A stretch of DNA of 64,000 nt from assembly GCA_943370215.1 (NCBI GenBank), contig CALRQC020000025.1:29386-93385 (forward strand), read 5' to 3'. Below, piece after piece: positions 24,349-33,832 of the stretch. Every line of letters starts with the position of its first letter. The stretch's first letter is position 1. The notes under the pieces are model-generated. The model saw nothing but the letters and a program-made list of their open reading frames with translations. It made no database searches and was not told the DNA's origin. The stretch is from Niveispirillum sp943370215 (GTDB taxonomy: Bacteria > Pseudomonadota > Alphaproteobacteria > Azospirillales > Azospirillaceae). A program made the translations under genes and the position numbers.

Positions 24349-27231
24349 ATGAACAAATATATCTCCGTCCGTGGTGCCCGCGAGCATAACCTGAAGAATG
24401 TCGATGTGGATCTGCCGCGCGACAGTCTGGTGGTCATTACCGGCCTGTCCGGTTCCGGCAAATCCTCGCTGGCCTTCGATACAATCTATGCCGAGGGACA
24501 GCGGCGCTATGTGGAAAGCCTGTCTGCCTATGCACGCCAGTTCCTGGAACTGATGCAGAAGCCGGATGTCGACAGCATTGAAGGGCTGTCGCCCGCCATT
24601 TCCATCGAACAAAAGACCACCAGCCGCAATCCCCGTTCCACCGTCGGCACGGTGACGGAGATTTACGATTATATGCGCCTGCTCTATGCGCGCATCGGCA
24701 TCCCCTATTCCCCGGTCACCGGCCTGCCCATTGAAAGCCAGACGGTCAGCCAAATGGTGGACCGTATCCTGACCATGCCGGAGGGCACGCGGCTTTACCT
24801 GCTGGCCCCCATCGCGCGCGGCAAGAAGGGGGAGTTCAAGAAAGAACTGGCGGAGCTGCGCAAGCGCGGTTTCCAGCGCGTCAAGATCGATGGCGAGTTG
24901 ATGGAGATCGAGGATGTGCCAGCACTGGACAAGAAGCTGAAGCACGATATTGAGGTGGTGGTCGACCGGTTGAAGGTGCAGGCCGATCTGGGCAATCGGC
25001 TGGCCGATTCCATTGAAACCGGGCTGGAACTGTCCGACGGGCTGATCTTCGCCGAAAATGCGGATAGCGGCGAACGCACGGTGTTTTCCGCCAAATTCGC
25101 CTGCCCGGTCAGCGGCTTCACCATTGAGGAGGTGGAGCCGCGCCTGTTCAGCTTTAATAACCCGTTCGGTGCCTGCCCGGCCTGTGACGGTCTGGGGTCG
25201 AAACATTATTTCGACCCCATGCTGGTGGTGCCCGACGAACGGTTGAGCCTGCGGGAAGGCGCCATCGCCCCCTGGGCCAATTCCACCTCGCAATATTACC
25301 TGCAGACCCTGGAAAGCATCTGCCGCCATTTCAACAGCACTGTCGACCTGCCCTGGGAGAAGCTGCCGAAGGAGGTGCGGGACACGGTGCTGTTCGGGTC
25401 GGGGAAAAGCCCGATCACCATGCGCTATGATGACGGTATGCGCGCCTATGAGACCAAGAAGCCGTTCGAGGGTGTGGTCAATAATCTGGAACGCCGCTGG
25501 AAGGAAACGGAAAGCGCCACGGTGCGGGAAGAACTGGGCAAGTACCAGTCTTCCCAGCCCTGCGAGGTCTGTAGCGGCGCCCGCCTGAAGCCGGAAGCGC
25601 TGGCCGTGAAGGTGCGGGGCCAGAACATCGCCGAAATCACCCGCCTGTCCATCCGCAAGGCAGGGGAATGGTTTGGCGAACTGGATGCGCACTTGACGCA
25701 GAAGGAACGCGATATTGCCACCCGCATCCTGAAGGAAATCAACGAACGGCTGGGCTTCCTCAATAATGTCGGGCTGGAATATCTGGCGCTCGACCGCGCG
25801 TCCGGTACCCTGTCAGGCGGGGAGAGCCAGCGAATCCGTCTGGCGTCGCAGATCGGTTCCGGCCTGACCGGCGTGCTGTATGTGCTGGACGAACCTTCCA
25901 TCGGCCTGCACCAGCGCGATAATGACCGGCTGCTGGCCACGCTGAAGCGCCTGCGCGATATCGGCAATACCGTCATCGTCGTCGAGCATGATGAGGATGC
26001 CATTCGGGAGGCCGATTATCTGGTGGATATGGGGCCAGGGGCCGGTGTGCATGGCGGCACCGTCATTGCCCAGGGCAGCCCGGCGGAGGTGATGCAGCAC
26101 CCGACCAGCCTGACCGCGCAATATCTTTCCGGCCGCCGTCAGATTGAGGTGCCGGCGGTGCGCCGCCCCGGTCATCCGGGCCAGTTCCTGGAGGTGGTGG
26201 GCTGCCGCACCAACAATCTGCGCGATGTCACCGCCCGCATCCCGCTGGGCACCTTCACCTGTGTCACCGGCGTCTCGGGCGGTGGCAAATCCACGCTCGT
26301 CATTGAAACGCTCTACAAGGCGCTGGCAAAGAAGCTGATGGGTGCGCGCGAGCATCCGGGCGAGCATGATGCCATCCATGGGTTGGAAAATGTCGACAAG
26401 GTGATCGATATCGACCAGTCGCCCATCGGCCGCACCCCGCGTTCCAACCCGGCAACCTATACAGGCTGCTTTACCCCCATCCGCGACTGGTATGCCGGTT
26501 TGCCGGAATCGAAGGCGCGCGGCTATGGGCCGGGGCGTTTCAGCTTCAACGTCAAGGGCGGGCGCTGTGAGGCGTGCCAGGGCGATGGCGTCATCAAGAT
26601 CGAGATGCACTTCCTGCCCGATGTCTATGTCACCTGCGATGTCTGCCACGGCAAGCGCTATAACCGCGAAACCCTGGAAGTGCTCTACAAGGGCAAGAGC
26701 ATCGCCGACACGCTGGATATGACGGTGGAGGAAGGGGCAGAGTTCTTCCGCGCCGTGCCGTCGATCCGTGATAAGCTGGAAACGCTGGATCGGGTCGGGC
26801 TGGGCTATGTGAAGATCGGCCAGCCGGCCACCACCTTGTCAGGTGGTGAAGCGCAGCGCGTGAAGCTGGCCAAGGAACTGGCCCGCCGCTCCACCGGCCG
26901 CACCATCTATATCCTGGATGAACCGACCACCGGCCTGCATTTCGAAGATGTGCGCAAGCTGCTGGAGGTGCTGCACACGCTGGTGGACCAGGGCAACACG
27001 GTGCTGGTGATCGAGCATAATCTGGAGGTCATCAAGACCGCCGACTGGATCATCGATATGGGGCCGGAGGGTGGGTCCGGCGGCGGCCAGGTGGTGGCCG
27101 CCGGCACGCCGGAACAGGTGGCCCAGTCGGGCGCCAGCCATACCGGCCATTATCTGGCCCCCTACCTGAAGGCCAAGACCCAGGTCGCCAAAGCCCCGGC
27201 GACCAAGGGGCGCAAGAAGGCGGCGGTATAA
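24349..27231 (+). CDS. uvrA: Excinuclease ABC subunit A
   Basis: 960 residues from the ATG at 24349 (MNKYISVRGAREHNLK, the family N-terminus). Two ABC modules are present: Walker A GLSGSGKSS at residues 32-40 and GVSGGGKST near 640; signatures TLSGGESQRIRLA and TLSGGEAQRVKLA; Walker B LDEP in both. The C-terminal zinc finger (CEACQGDG...CDVCHGKRY) is intact. The first one has lost one cysteine (FACPVSGF instead of CxxC), as I recall for alphaproteobacterial UvrA. UvrA scans DNA and loads UvrB at bulky lesions. A terminator follows. Confidence 0.97.
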   Translation: MNKYISVRGAREHNLKNVDVDLPRDSLVVITGLSGSGKSSLAFDTIYAEGQRRYVESLSAYARQFLELMQKPDVDSIEGLSPAISIEQKTTSRNPRSTVGTVTEIYDYMRLLYARIGIPYSPVTGLPIESQTVSQMVDRILTMPEGTRLYLLAPIARGKKGEFKKELAELRKRGFQRVKIDGELMEIEDVPALDKKLKHDIEVVVDRLKVQADLGNRLADSIETGLELSDGLIFAENADSGERTVFSAKFACPVSGFTIEEVEPRLFSFNNPFGACPACDGLGSKHYFDPMLVVPDERLSLREGAIAPWANSTSQYYLQTLESICRHFNSTVDLPWEKLPKEVRDTVLFGSGKSPITMRYDDGMRAYETKKPFEGVVNNLERRWKETESATVREELGKYQSSQPCEVCSGARLKPEALAVKVRGQNIAEITRLSIRKAGEWFGELDAHLTQKERDIATRILKEINERLGFLNNVGLEYLALDRASGTLSGGESQRIRLASQIGSGLTGVLYVLDEPSIGLHQRDNDRLLATLKRLRDIGNTVIVVEHDEDAIREADYLVDMGPGAGVHGGTVIAQGSPAEVMQHPTSLTAQYLSGRRQIEVPAVRRPGHPGQFLEVVGCRTNNLRDVTARIPLGTFTCVTGVSGGGKSTLVIETLYKALAKKLMGAREHPGEHDAIHGLENVDKVIDIDQSPIGRTPRSNPATYTGCFTPIRDWYAGLPESKARGYGPGRFSFNVKGGRCEACQGDGVIKIEMHFLPDVYVTCDVCHGKRYNRETLEVLYKGKSIADTLDMTVEEGAEFFRAVPSIRDKLETLDRVGLGYVKIGQPATTLSGGEAQRVKLAKELARRSTGRTIYILDEPTTGLHFEDVRKLLEVLHTLVDQGNTVLVIEHNLEVIKTADWIIDMGPEGGSGGGQVVAAGTPEQVAQSGASHTGHYLAPYLKAKTQVAKAPATKGRKKAAV

Positions 27232-27235
27232 TGAA

Positions 27236-27264
27236 AAAGGGCGACGCCGCCGGCGTCGCCCTTT
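27236..27264. terminator. Terminator after uvrA
   Basis: A 13-bp perfect stem (AAAGGGCGACGCC with its complement, loop GCC) lies directly after the uvrA stop; its symmetric A/T ends may also stop the convergent small gene. Confidence 0.8.
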
Positions 27265-27293
27265 CCATATCAGGGGCATTGAACGCAGACGTC

Positions 27294-27497
27294 TCAGCGC
27301 GTCCGGGGCTTGGCGCCATCCGCCAGTTCCGCCTTCAACTCGCGGATACGCTTCTCCATCGTATCGCGCAGACCGGGCGTCGGCTTCGGACCCAGGGCGG
27401 CCAAGGCGGCTTCAAGCTGCAGCAGCGCCTTGCGTTTTTCCACATCATTGCGCTTCAGGGGCTTGTTATCGCTGCGCTGTCCATCCATCGCACGCAT
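27294..27497 (-). CDS. Small coiled-coil protein of unknown function (67 aa)
   Basis: The ATG at 27497 has AAGGA eight bases upstream. The protein is highly charged and helical (VEKRKALLQLEAALAALG, then MEKRIRELKAELADG), with a helix-proline-helix hairpin look. No cysteine or membrane segment is present. I recognise no family. It is convergent with uvrA. Confidence 0.55.
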   Translation of the reverse strand: MRAMDGQRSDNKPLKRNDVEKRKALLQLEAALAALGPKPTPGLRDTMEKRIRELKAELADGAKPRTR

Positions 27498-27537
27498 GGT
27501 GAAATTCCTTATTCTTCAAAGCTCGTCTGGAGGAAAC

Positions 27538-27572
27538 GAAAAAGCCCCGGCCAGAGGGCACGGGGCTTTTTT
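27538..27572 (-). terminator. Intrinsic terminator downstream of tRNA-Glu
   Basis: An AAAAGCCCCG stem with its CGGGGCTTTT complement lies on the 3' side of the minus-strand tRNA-Glu gene, with runs of A and T on either side. It could act in both directions. Confidence 0.65.
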
Positions 27573-27645
27573 CCGTCCGACCAAATGGCCATCAAGTAAA
27601 CCATCTGGCTCTGCCAAGTCTTCCAAGGCATTGCTTGGAAGGGAT

Positions 27646-27721
27646 TGGCGTCCCCAACGGGATTCGAACCCGTGTTACCAACGTGAAAGGCTGGTGTCCT
27701 AGGCCTCTAGACGATGGGGAC
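27646..27721 (-). tRNA. tRNA-Glu (TTC)
   Basis: The minus-strand cloverleaf begins GTCCCCATCGTCTAGAGG, has the anticodon loop CTTTCAC (anticodon TTC) and the T-loop GGTTCGAATCC, and ends with an encoded CCA. Confidence 0.95.
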
Positions 27722-27838
27722 GTCGTCGGTGGGCGGTTAATTAGCCGGGGCAGCCGATCAGATCAAGCAGTTTTTTTATATTTTACGCATAACGCCCATG
27801 CTCTCTACATGGCAAAGCATTCATCATCAGCCAACGGT

Positions 27839-29353
27839 TCAATCGCCATAGCGTTCCAGCGTCCACCCCACCCGATGTTCAAGATCGCGAATGATGTTGA
27901 CCGAGGGTAGGGTCTTCAACACGCGATGGATGGCGGCCAACTGGGCCAGCACCACGGCGTGACGCGGGCGCGCACGCAGATATTCCACACGGAACTTGAT
28001 AGCGATCTCCAGCCCCTGGGCCAGATCGGCTTCGCGCGCGCGCAGCAGGCGTTCCTGCCCTTCCTGCTCCAACAGCTTGCGCACAGTGGTCAACAGCAAG
28101 GCAGCCGCCATGGCCACCCCCTGCTCTTCCTCCGTGGGGATATGTGCCATATCGGGTTCCACCCGCAATTCGGCCCCCGGCCGCTCCTTGCTCTGCCTCG
28201 TGGGCAGCACGCTCAGGCAATCATGCAAGGCCGCGTCAGCAAATATATTAACGGCCGTCATCACCCGCGCCCGGGCTTCCGACAACAGCCTCTGCCATTC
28301 GGCATCGGCACTGTCGCGCGTTTCCTCCGCCAATCCCCTGATCATCAGGCCGGCATCGGAGAGCAGGCGGGCACTGGTCAGCAGCCAGACGCGCCGCCCC
28401 ATCCCCGCATGGCCACCGCCCTGGCGGCCAATCTCCGACAAAGTATGGGTCAGATCAGAAAAAAGCCTGGCAGGGATCAGCCGGGCCGGATTGTCACTGC
28501 CCGTATTCGACATATCCTGCGACAGCAGACGCACCAGCCGCAGCGCCTGGAAAGGCTGGTTCAACAAGGCGATCAGGCCGAAGAAGAAATACTCCACCAA
28601 CTCCGTGCCAAGATTATGCAGGTTGAGATAAGCCGTCCGCGCTGCAATCACCGCCGCCGGGGTGAAATCCAGTATGCGTGAGGGAGCCCTCACCCCAGCC
28701 GCGCGCTGGATGCGGGCCAGAGCAGGGGAAAGATGCGTATGCAGGCGCATCAGCACGCCGATCTCCCGCATGTCGGCTAAAGCGCGCTCACCGCCCAGCA
28801 TGGCCGCCAGTTCTCCGCGGTGACCATAAGAGCGCTCCGCCTCCCCCAGGATGGCCAGGGTGGCATCCCCGGCGGCCAGCACGCCCCGGTCCACAATCGT
28901 CAGCAGATCATCCCACCGCTGTTCGTTCACCGCCTTGGCATAGTCAGCCTCAATGGCTAGCAGTTCTGTCCGGTGGGGAGAATTGGTCAGCACCCGCCAC
29001 CACGGATTCAGCAATTGGCGCGGAATGGCGGCCTTACGCTTCTGTTCGGGCGAAGGGCCATCGAAAAGATAAATTTGTATGGCGCCACAAACAGCGCGCT
29101 GAAAGGTGGAAAGGCGGGGCGGCTTCAGTTCCCGCAGGCGTGGCCGCAAACTATCCAGTATCTGCTCGTCGGCAGTGTTGCCATGTTCGACGGCCCTGGC
29201 GGTTTCCACCGCACGGGCGACGCGCAGCAGGGCCGTTTCGTCCAAGCCTTCAAAATGGGCGCGCAAACGCGATAAAGCCGGTCCGGCCTCAGGCTCCGCC
29301 GGCTTTTCCAATCGCTCACGATCCAGCGGCGCATCAGCCGGCTTCATCGTCAT
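27839..29353 (-). CDS. Large soluble protein of unknown function (504 aa)
   Basis: No catalytic motif, signal peptide or membrane helix is apparent. The predicted character is almost all alpha-helical: repeated amphipathic stretches such as LRPRLRELKPPRLSTFQRAV, AVNEQRWDDLLTIVDRG and LAEETRDSADAEWQRLLSEA. The region from about 100 to 130 (FQRAVCGAIQIYLFDGPSP) and the end (VNIIRDLEHRVGWTLERYGD) look conserved-like but match no family I know. Starts at 29353 or 29347 are possible; an upstream frame adds a low-complexity tail. A promoter is predicted about 120 bp upstream. Codon use fits the neighbours. Confidence 0.65.
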   Translation of the reverse strand: MTMKPADAPLDRERLEKPAEPEAGPALSRLRAHFEGLDETALLRVARAVETARAVEHGNTADEQILDSLRPRLRELKPPRLSTFQRAVCGAIQIYLFDGPSPEQKRKAAIPRQLLNPWWRVLTNSPHRTELLAIEADYAKAVNEQRWDDLLTIVDRGVLAAGDATLAILGEAERSYGHRGELAAMLGGERALADMREIGVLMRLHTHLSPALARIQRAAGVRAPSRILDFTPAAVIAARTAYLNLHNLGTELVEYFFFGLIALLNQPFQALRLVRLLSQDMSNTGSDNPARLIPARLFSDLTHTLSEIGRQGGGHAGMGRRVWLLTSARLLSDAGLMIRGLAEETRDSADAEWQRLLSEARARVMTAVNIFADAALHDCLSVLPTRQSKERPGAELRVEPDMAHIPTEEEQGVAMAAALLLTTVRKLLEQEGQERLLRAREADLAQGLEIAIKFRVEYLRARPRHAVVLAQLAAIHRVLKTLPSVNIIRDLEHRVGWTLERYGD

Positions 29354-29477
29354 GACGAGTCCAAATCCCCCACCCGCGTTGACCGTTCGACTGGGCGATC
29401 CGCCCGGCCCGCCCCTGACCCGGTTTCGGATCAAATACCTATCGGTAACACTTATCCCAAAGTATAGGGGCTTATGA

Positions 29478-29506
29478 TCATTTTGTCTGTATCGAACTGC
29501 GTCAAG
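29478..29506 (-). promoter_or_regulatory. Predicted sigma-70 promoter for the 504-aa protein gene
   Basis: On the minus strand TTGACG (29501-29506) and AATGAT (29478-29483) are separated by 17 bp. The gap of about 210 bp to recJ is otherwise AT-richer than the genes and empty. Confidence 0.4.
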
Positions 29507-29566
29507 ACTATGACATATGGAGAACTGCGTTCACCTTGCAACAATGAAGTTCCGATGGCGTTTTCG

Positions 29567-31357
29567 TTAAAAACCATGGCCAGCGGGCGCAGCATCATCG
29601 ATCAGCAGTTGGACGCCATCATTGCCATTCCAACGGTCAGGCCGCAGCGTGCCAGCCAAATGCATCGGCATCCCGCCGGACTGCAGCAAGGCTATGCCCA
29701 AATCACTGTCCAATGCACGGAAAGCGATTGATTTCAACCGGCTGCCGTCACTGCCCGTCAAGATGCAGCGTACATGGTTGGCACCCACCACATCGGCCTT
29801 CACAATACGTGCATCGGTGATGGCGAAGCGGGGTTCTGAATTGCCGGTCCCATAAGGGGCCAGTTTTTCCAGATGGCGCATCAATTCCGGATTGGCACCC
29901 CGAACCGACAGGGCGCCATCCAGGTTCAGGCTGGGCACCAGCGGCCCCAGGTCGGATAATTGCGCAGCGATGCGCTCCCGCAGGAAGACGCGCAAATCGC
30001 CCAGCTTCTCCCGCTCCACCGTGAATCCCGCCGCCATGGCGTGACCGCCACCGGCAACCAGCAGCCCCGCCTGACGCGCGGCAATCACAGCCGACCCCAG
30101 ATCAACCCCGCGCACTGACCGGCCGGAGGCCTTGCCCAGCATCCCATCCAGCGCCACCACACAGGCCGGCCGGTTGAATTTCTCCTTCAGGCGGGAGGCG
30201 ACAATGCCGATAACGCCAGGATGCCAGCCCTCCCCCGCCGCCAGCACCAGTTCCGCCGAACCATCCGCCGACTCTACTTGCGCCATGGCTTCTTCCAGCA
30301 CGACCGCTTCGATGGCACGGCGTTCGGCGTTGAATTCGTGCAGCTCGCGGGCCAATTGCGCGGCTTCTGCCGGATCTTCGGTGGACAGGATGCGGGTGCC
30401 CAGATCGGCCCGCCCCACCCGCCCCCCGGCATTGACGCGCGGCCCGATGATATAGCCGGAGCAATAGGCATCCAGCGCATCCTTCACACTGGCCACATCG
30501 GCCAGGGCTGAAATGCCGGCATTGCCGCGCTTGCCCATCACCCGCAGCCCCTGCGCCACATAGGCACGGTTCAGGCCGACCAGCGGCACCACATCGCAGA
30601 CCGTGCCCAGCGCCACAATATCCAGCCAGCCCATCAGGTCGGGTTCCCCCACGCCATTGGCGTAGAAACCCGATCCCCGCAGCGCCCGATTGATGGCAAC
30701 GATCAGCAGGAAGGTCACCCCCACCGCCGCCAGGGTGACAAGCGGCCCGCCCGCCGGCTCATCCAGCCGGTTGGGGTTGACCACGGCGGTGACATCGGGC
30801 AGGCGCGGTTCAGCCTTATGGTGATCGACGACGATCACCTCCAGTCCCGCTGCCACCGCCCCGTTCAGCGGGTCAAAGCTGGTGACGCCACAATCCACCG
30901 TCACCACCAGCTTTACACCCTCCTCCTTCAGCCGCAGCAGGGCCGGCAGGTTGGGGCCGTAGCCTTCCTCGATCCGGTCGGGGATATAGACGCGCAAGGG
31001 CCGCCCCAGCGCCCGGAAGAAGCGGTGCAGCAAGGCGGTGGAGGTAGCGCCATCCACGTCGTAATCCCCGAAGACGGCCACCTTCTCCCCATCCCGGATG
31101 GCACGGGCCAGCCTTTCGGCGGCCTTGTCCATATCCTTCAGCACCGACGGGTTGGGCAGGAAGGCGCGCAGGGTGGGCGACAGGAACCGTTCCGCCTCCT
31201 CCAGCCCCACCCCGCGCGCCGCCAGCAGCCGGCCCACCAGTTCGGGCAGGCCGAAGCTCTGTGACAGGGCAAGCGCCATACGGTCATCCGTGCCACGCGC
31301 CTTCCAGCGGCGGCCGGTGATGGAGCTTTCAACACCAAGGAAGGCAGGTTCGGTCAT
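29567..31357 (-). CDS. recJ: Single-stranded-DNA-specific 5'-3' exonuclease RecJ
   Basis: 596 residues of the DHH phosphoesterase family. Motifs seen are DYDVDG (about 98-103), VDCG, VVDHH (176-180, the DHH motif), and the DHHA1 GGGHAMAAGFT near 450. RecJ degrades single-stranded DNA in recombination and mismatch or base-excision repair. The ATG at 31357 fits the family; the in-frame TTG at 31369 is unlikely. It is the last gene of the hom-glpX-recJ run, about 95 bp after glpX with a terminator-like hairpin between. Confidence 0.95.
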   Translation of the reverse strand: MTEPAFLGVESSITGRRWKARGTDDRMALALSQSFGLPELVGRLLAARGVGLEEAERFLSPTLRAFLPNPSVLKDMDKAAERLARAIRDGEKVAVFGDYDVDGATSTALLHRFFRALGRPLRVYIPDRIEEGYGPNLPALLRLKEEGVKLVVTVDCGVTSFDPLNGAVAAGLEVIVVDHHKAEPRLPDVTAVVNPNRLDEPAGGPLVTLAAVGVTFLLIVAINRALRGSGFYANGVGEPDLMGWLDIVALGTVCDVVPLVGLNRAYVAQGLRVMGKRGNAGISALADVASVKDALDAYCSGYIIGPRVNAGGRVGRADLGTRILSTEDPAEAAQLARELHEFNAERRAIEAVVLEEAMAQVESADGSAELVLAAGEGWHPGVIGIVASRLKEKFNRPACVVALDGMLGKASGRSVRGVDLGSAVIAARQAGLLVAGGGHAMAAGFTVEREKLGDLRVFLRERIAAQLSDLGPLVPSLNLDGALSVRGANPELMRHLEKLAPYGTGNSEPRFAITDARIVKADVVGANHVRCILTGSDGSRLKSIAFRALDSDLGIALLQSGGMPMHLAGTLRPDRWNGNDGVQLLIDDAAPAGHGF

Positions 31358-31389
31358 GGCAACAATCAACAGGCTTCAGGAATGGAAAA

Positions 31390-31417
31390 TCCCTCCCCCG
31401 CGGCAGCGGGAGAGGGA
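31390..31417 (-). terminator. Hairpin between glpX and recJ
   Basis: A 12-bp stem with one mismatch, followed on the minus strand by a short T-run (ATTTTCC), could attenuate transcription into recJ. Confidence 0.6.
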
Positions 31418-31452
31418 TCAGCATCATACAACAAACAACAGATCAGCCGATA

Positions 31453-32463
31453 TCAGCGCTTCGGCTCAGGGATCATGCTGGTCTTGGTACGGAAATTGTG
31501 GTGTGCCTCAACATAGCGCACAGTACCGGACTTGGACCGCATCACCACCGAATGGGTGATGGCCCCGCCGGCAAAGCGGCGCACGCCGCCCAGCATCGGG
31601 CCGGTGGTCACGCCGGTGGCGCAGAACATCACGTCACCCTTGGCCAGATCATGCAGGCCGTACTTCTTGTCCAGATCGGTGACGCCCCAACGCTTGGCGC
31701 GCTCCCGCTCGGCATCGTTGCGGAAAATCAGGCGGCCCTGGAACTGCCCGCCGATGCAGCGCAGGGCGGCGGCGGCCAACACGCCTTCCGGCGCACCGCC
31801 GGAGCCCATATACAGGTCGATACCGGCGGCCGGCTGGGCCGTGGCGATCACGCCCGACACGTCACCATCGCCGATCAGCATGATCCGCGCACCGGCTTCA
31901 CGCACCTTGGCAATCAGCTCGGAATGGCGCGGGCGGTCCAGGATACAGACAACCAGCTCCGACACGTCGGCGCCCTTGGCCTGGGCCAGATTCTTCAGAT
32001 TATTCTCAACCGTCTCGTCCAGATCGACCACGCCATCGGGCAGACCACCACCGACGGCGATCTTGTCCATATAAACGTCGGGCGCATTCAGGAAGCCACC
32101 GGCCTCCGCCATGGCGATGACGGCCAGGGCGTTAGGGCCGCCCTTGGCGCAGATGGTCGTGCCTTCCAGCGGGTCCAGCGCGATGTCGATCTTCGGGCCG
32201 TTGCCGGTGCCGACCTTTTCCCCGATATAGAGCATCGGGGCTTCGTCGCGCTCACCCTCACCGATCACCACAGTGCCATCGATGGACAGCGCGTTCAGCG
32301 CCTTGCGCATGGCATCGACAGCGGCCTGGTCGGCCGCCTTTTCGTCGCCACGGCCCATCAGCAGCGAGGCGCTCAACGCGGCGGCCTCAGTGACGCGGAC
32401 CACTTCCAGCGCCAGGTTCCGGTCCATCACCAGGGAAATGTCGCCCTTGGGATTGCTGCTCAT
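31453..32463 (-). CDS. glpX: Class II fructose-1,6-bisphosphatase GlpX
   Basis: 336 residues with the GlpX signature blocks VVIGEGERDEAPML, the metal-binding DPLEGTT (97-103), and GIDLYMGSGGAPEGVL. It removes the 1-phosphate of fructose 1,6-bisphosphate in gluconeogenesis. The hom-glpX-recJ order is conserved in alphaproteobacteria. Confidence 0.95.
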   Translation of the reverse strand: MSSNPKGDISLVMDRNLALEVVRVTEAAALSASLLMGRGDEKAADQAAVDAMRKALNALSIDGTVVIGEGERDEAPMLYIGEKVGTGNGPKIDIALDPLEGTTICAKGGPNALAVIAMAEAGGFLNAPDVYMDKIAVGGGLPDGVVDLDETVENNLKNLAQAKGADVSELVVCILDRPRHSELIAKVREAGARIMLIGDGDVSGVIATAQPAAGIDLYMGSGGAPEGVLAAAALRCIGGQFQGRLIFRNDAERERAKRWGVTDLDKKYGLHDLAKGDVMFCATGVTTGPMLGGVRRFAGGAITHSVVMRSKSGTVRYVEAHHNFRTKTSMIPEPKR

Positions 32464-32521
32464 TGTTGGTTCCCCTCCACGAAAACGCCGCCGGTCTTGT
32501 GCTTGTACGGGCCGGTCAGCG

Positions 32522-33820
32522 TCAGAAATCCTCGATACGGATCATGCGCGGCGGCTCCAGCACGGCGTCAAGCGCCCCGATGGCGGCCAAGGCACTCTGC
32601 ATCGCCGCCTCATCGGTTTCGTGCGTCGTCCACACCACGGGCACCGCCTCACCGGGCGAACGGCCACGCTGCAGGAACGCCTCCATCGACACATGCTGGT
32701 CGCGCAAAGTGGCGGCAATATCGGCGATCACACCCGGCCGGTCCACCACCATCAAGCGGACATAATAGCGCCCCTGGCGCCGGCTGATCGGCGAGGACAC
32801 CAGCGGCGCCAGTTGCTCCGCCGGCACACCGAAGGTGGGGGTGGAACGGCCACGGGCAATATCCACCAGATCGGCCACCACAGCAGATGCCGTGGGGCCG
32901 GCACCGGCGCCACGGCCCACCAGCACCACCTTGTCCACGAAATCGCCATCGGCCACCACGGCGTTGAACACGCCATCCGTGGCCCCGATCGGGCTGTTGG
33001 TGGGCACCATGCAGGGATGCACCCGCTGTTCAATGCCGGCATCCGTGCGCCGGGCAATACCCAGCAGGCGGATGCGATAGCCCAATTCCTGGGCGTAATT
33101 GATGTCCAGCGCGGAAATGTGGCGGATGCCCTCCACATGTACCGAGGCGAAATCCACCTTGGTGCCAAAGGCCACCGCCGTCAGCACGGCCAGCTTGTGC
33201 GCGGCATCCACGCCATCAATATCGAAGGAAGGATCGGCCTCCGCATAACCCAGACGCTGGGCATCGGCCAGCACATCGGCAAAGTCGCGGCCGGTGGTCC
33301 GCATCTCCGTCAGGATGTAATTGCAGGTACCGTTGAGGATGCCATGCACCTCACGGATATTGTTGCCGGCCAGCCCTTCGCGCAGCCCCTTGATGGCGGG
33401 GATGCCGCCGGCCACCGCCGCCTCGAACGCCAGGGTCAGGCCGGCAGACTCGGCCGCCGTGGCAAGGGCCGAACCGTGATGGGCCAGCAAGGCCTTGTTG
33501 GCCGTCACCACATGCTTGCCAGCCGCGATGGCGGCTTCGACGGCGCGCTTGGCGATACCGTCGGAGCCGCCGATCAGTTCCACAAACACGTCGATCTCGG
33601 GATCAACGGCGAGCGCTGCCGCATCCTGGTACCAGCGGACGGACGACAGGTCGACGCCACGGTCCCGCGAGGCATCGCGGGCTGACACGGCGGTCACCTG
33701 CAAAGTCCGGCCGGTGCGTTGGGTGAGCAGCTCGCCATGGCTGGCCAGCAGCTTCAACACACCACCACCGACCGTTCCAAGGCCGGCGACACCGATACGC
33801 AGGGGTTTGGCAACACTCAT
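32522..33820 (-). CDS. hom: Homoserine dehydrogenase
   Basis: 432 residues. An N-terminal NAD(P)-binding motif GVAGLGTVGGG is followed by the catalytic domain (EADPSFDIDGVDAAHKLAVL, LLGIARR) and a C-terminal ACT domain from about residue 350 (YYVRLMVVDRPGVIADIA). It reduces aspartate semialdehyde to homoserine, the branch to Thr, Met and Ile. The ACT domain implies feedback control, probably by threonine. It starts 12 bp after the aminotransferase stop and leads into glpX and recJ. Confidence 0.95.
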   Translation of the reverse strand: MSVAKPLRIGVAGLGTVGGGVLKLLASHGELLTQRTGRTLQVTAVSARDASRDRGVDLSSVRWYQDAAALAVDPEIDVFVELIGGSDGIAKRAVEAAIAAGKHVVTANKALLAHHGSALATAAESAGLTLAFEAAVAGGIPAIKGLREGLAGNNIREVHGILNGTCNYILTEMRTTGRDFADVLADAQRLGYAEADPSFDIDGVDAAHKLAVLTAVAFGTKVDFASVHVEGIRHISALDINYAQELGYRIRLLGIARRTDAGIEQRVHPCMVPTNSPIGATDGVFNAVVADGDFVDKVVLVGRGAGAGPTASAVVADLVDIARGRSTPTFGVPAEQLAPLVSSPISRRQGRYYVRLMVVDRPGVIADIAATLRDQHVSMEAFLQRGRSPGEAVPVVWTTHETDEAAMQSALAAIGALDAVLEPPRMIRIEDF

Positions 33821-33832
33821 GCTGTGACGTCC

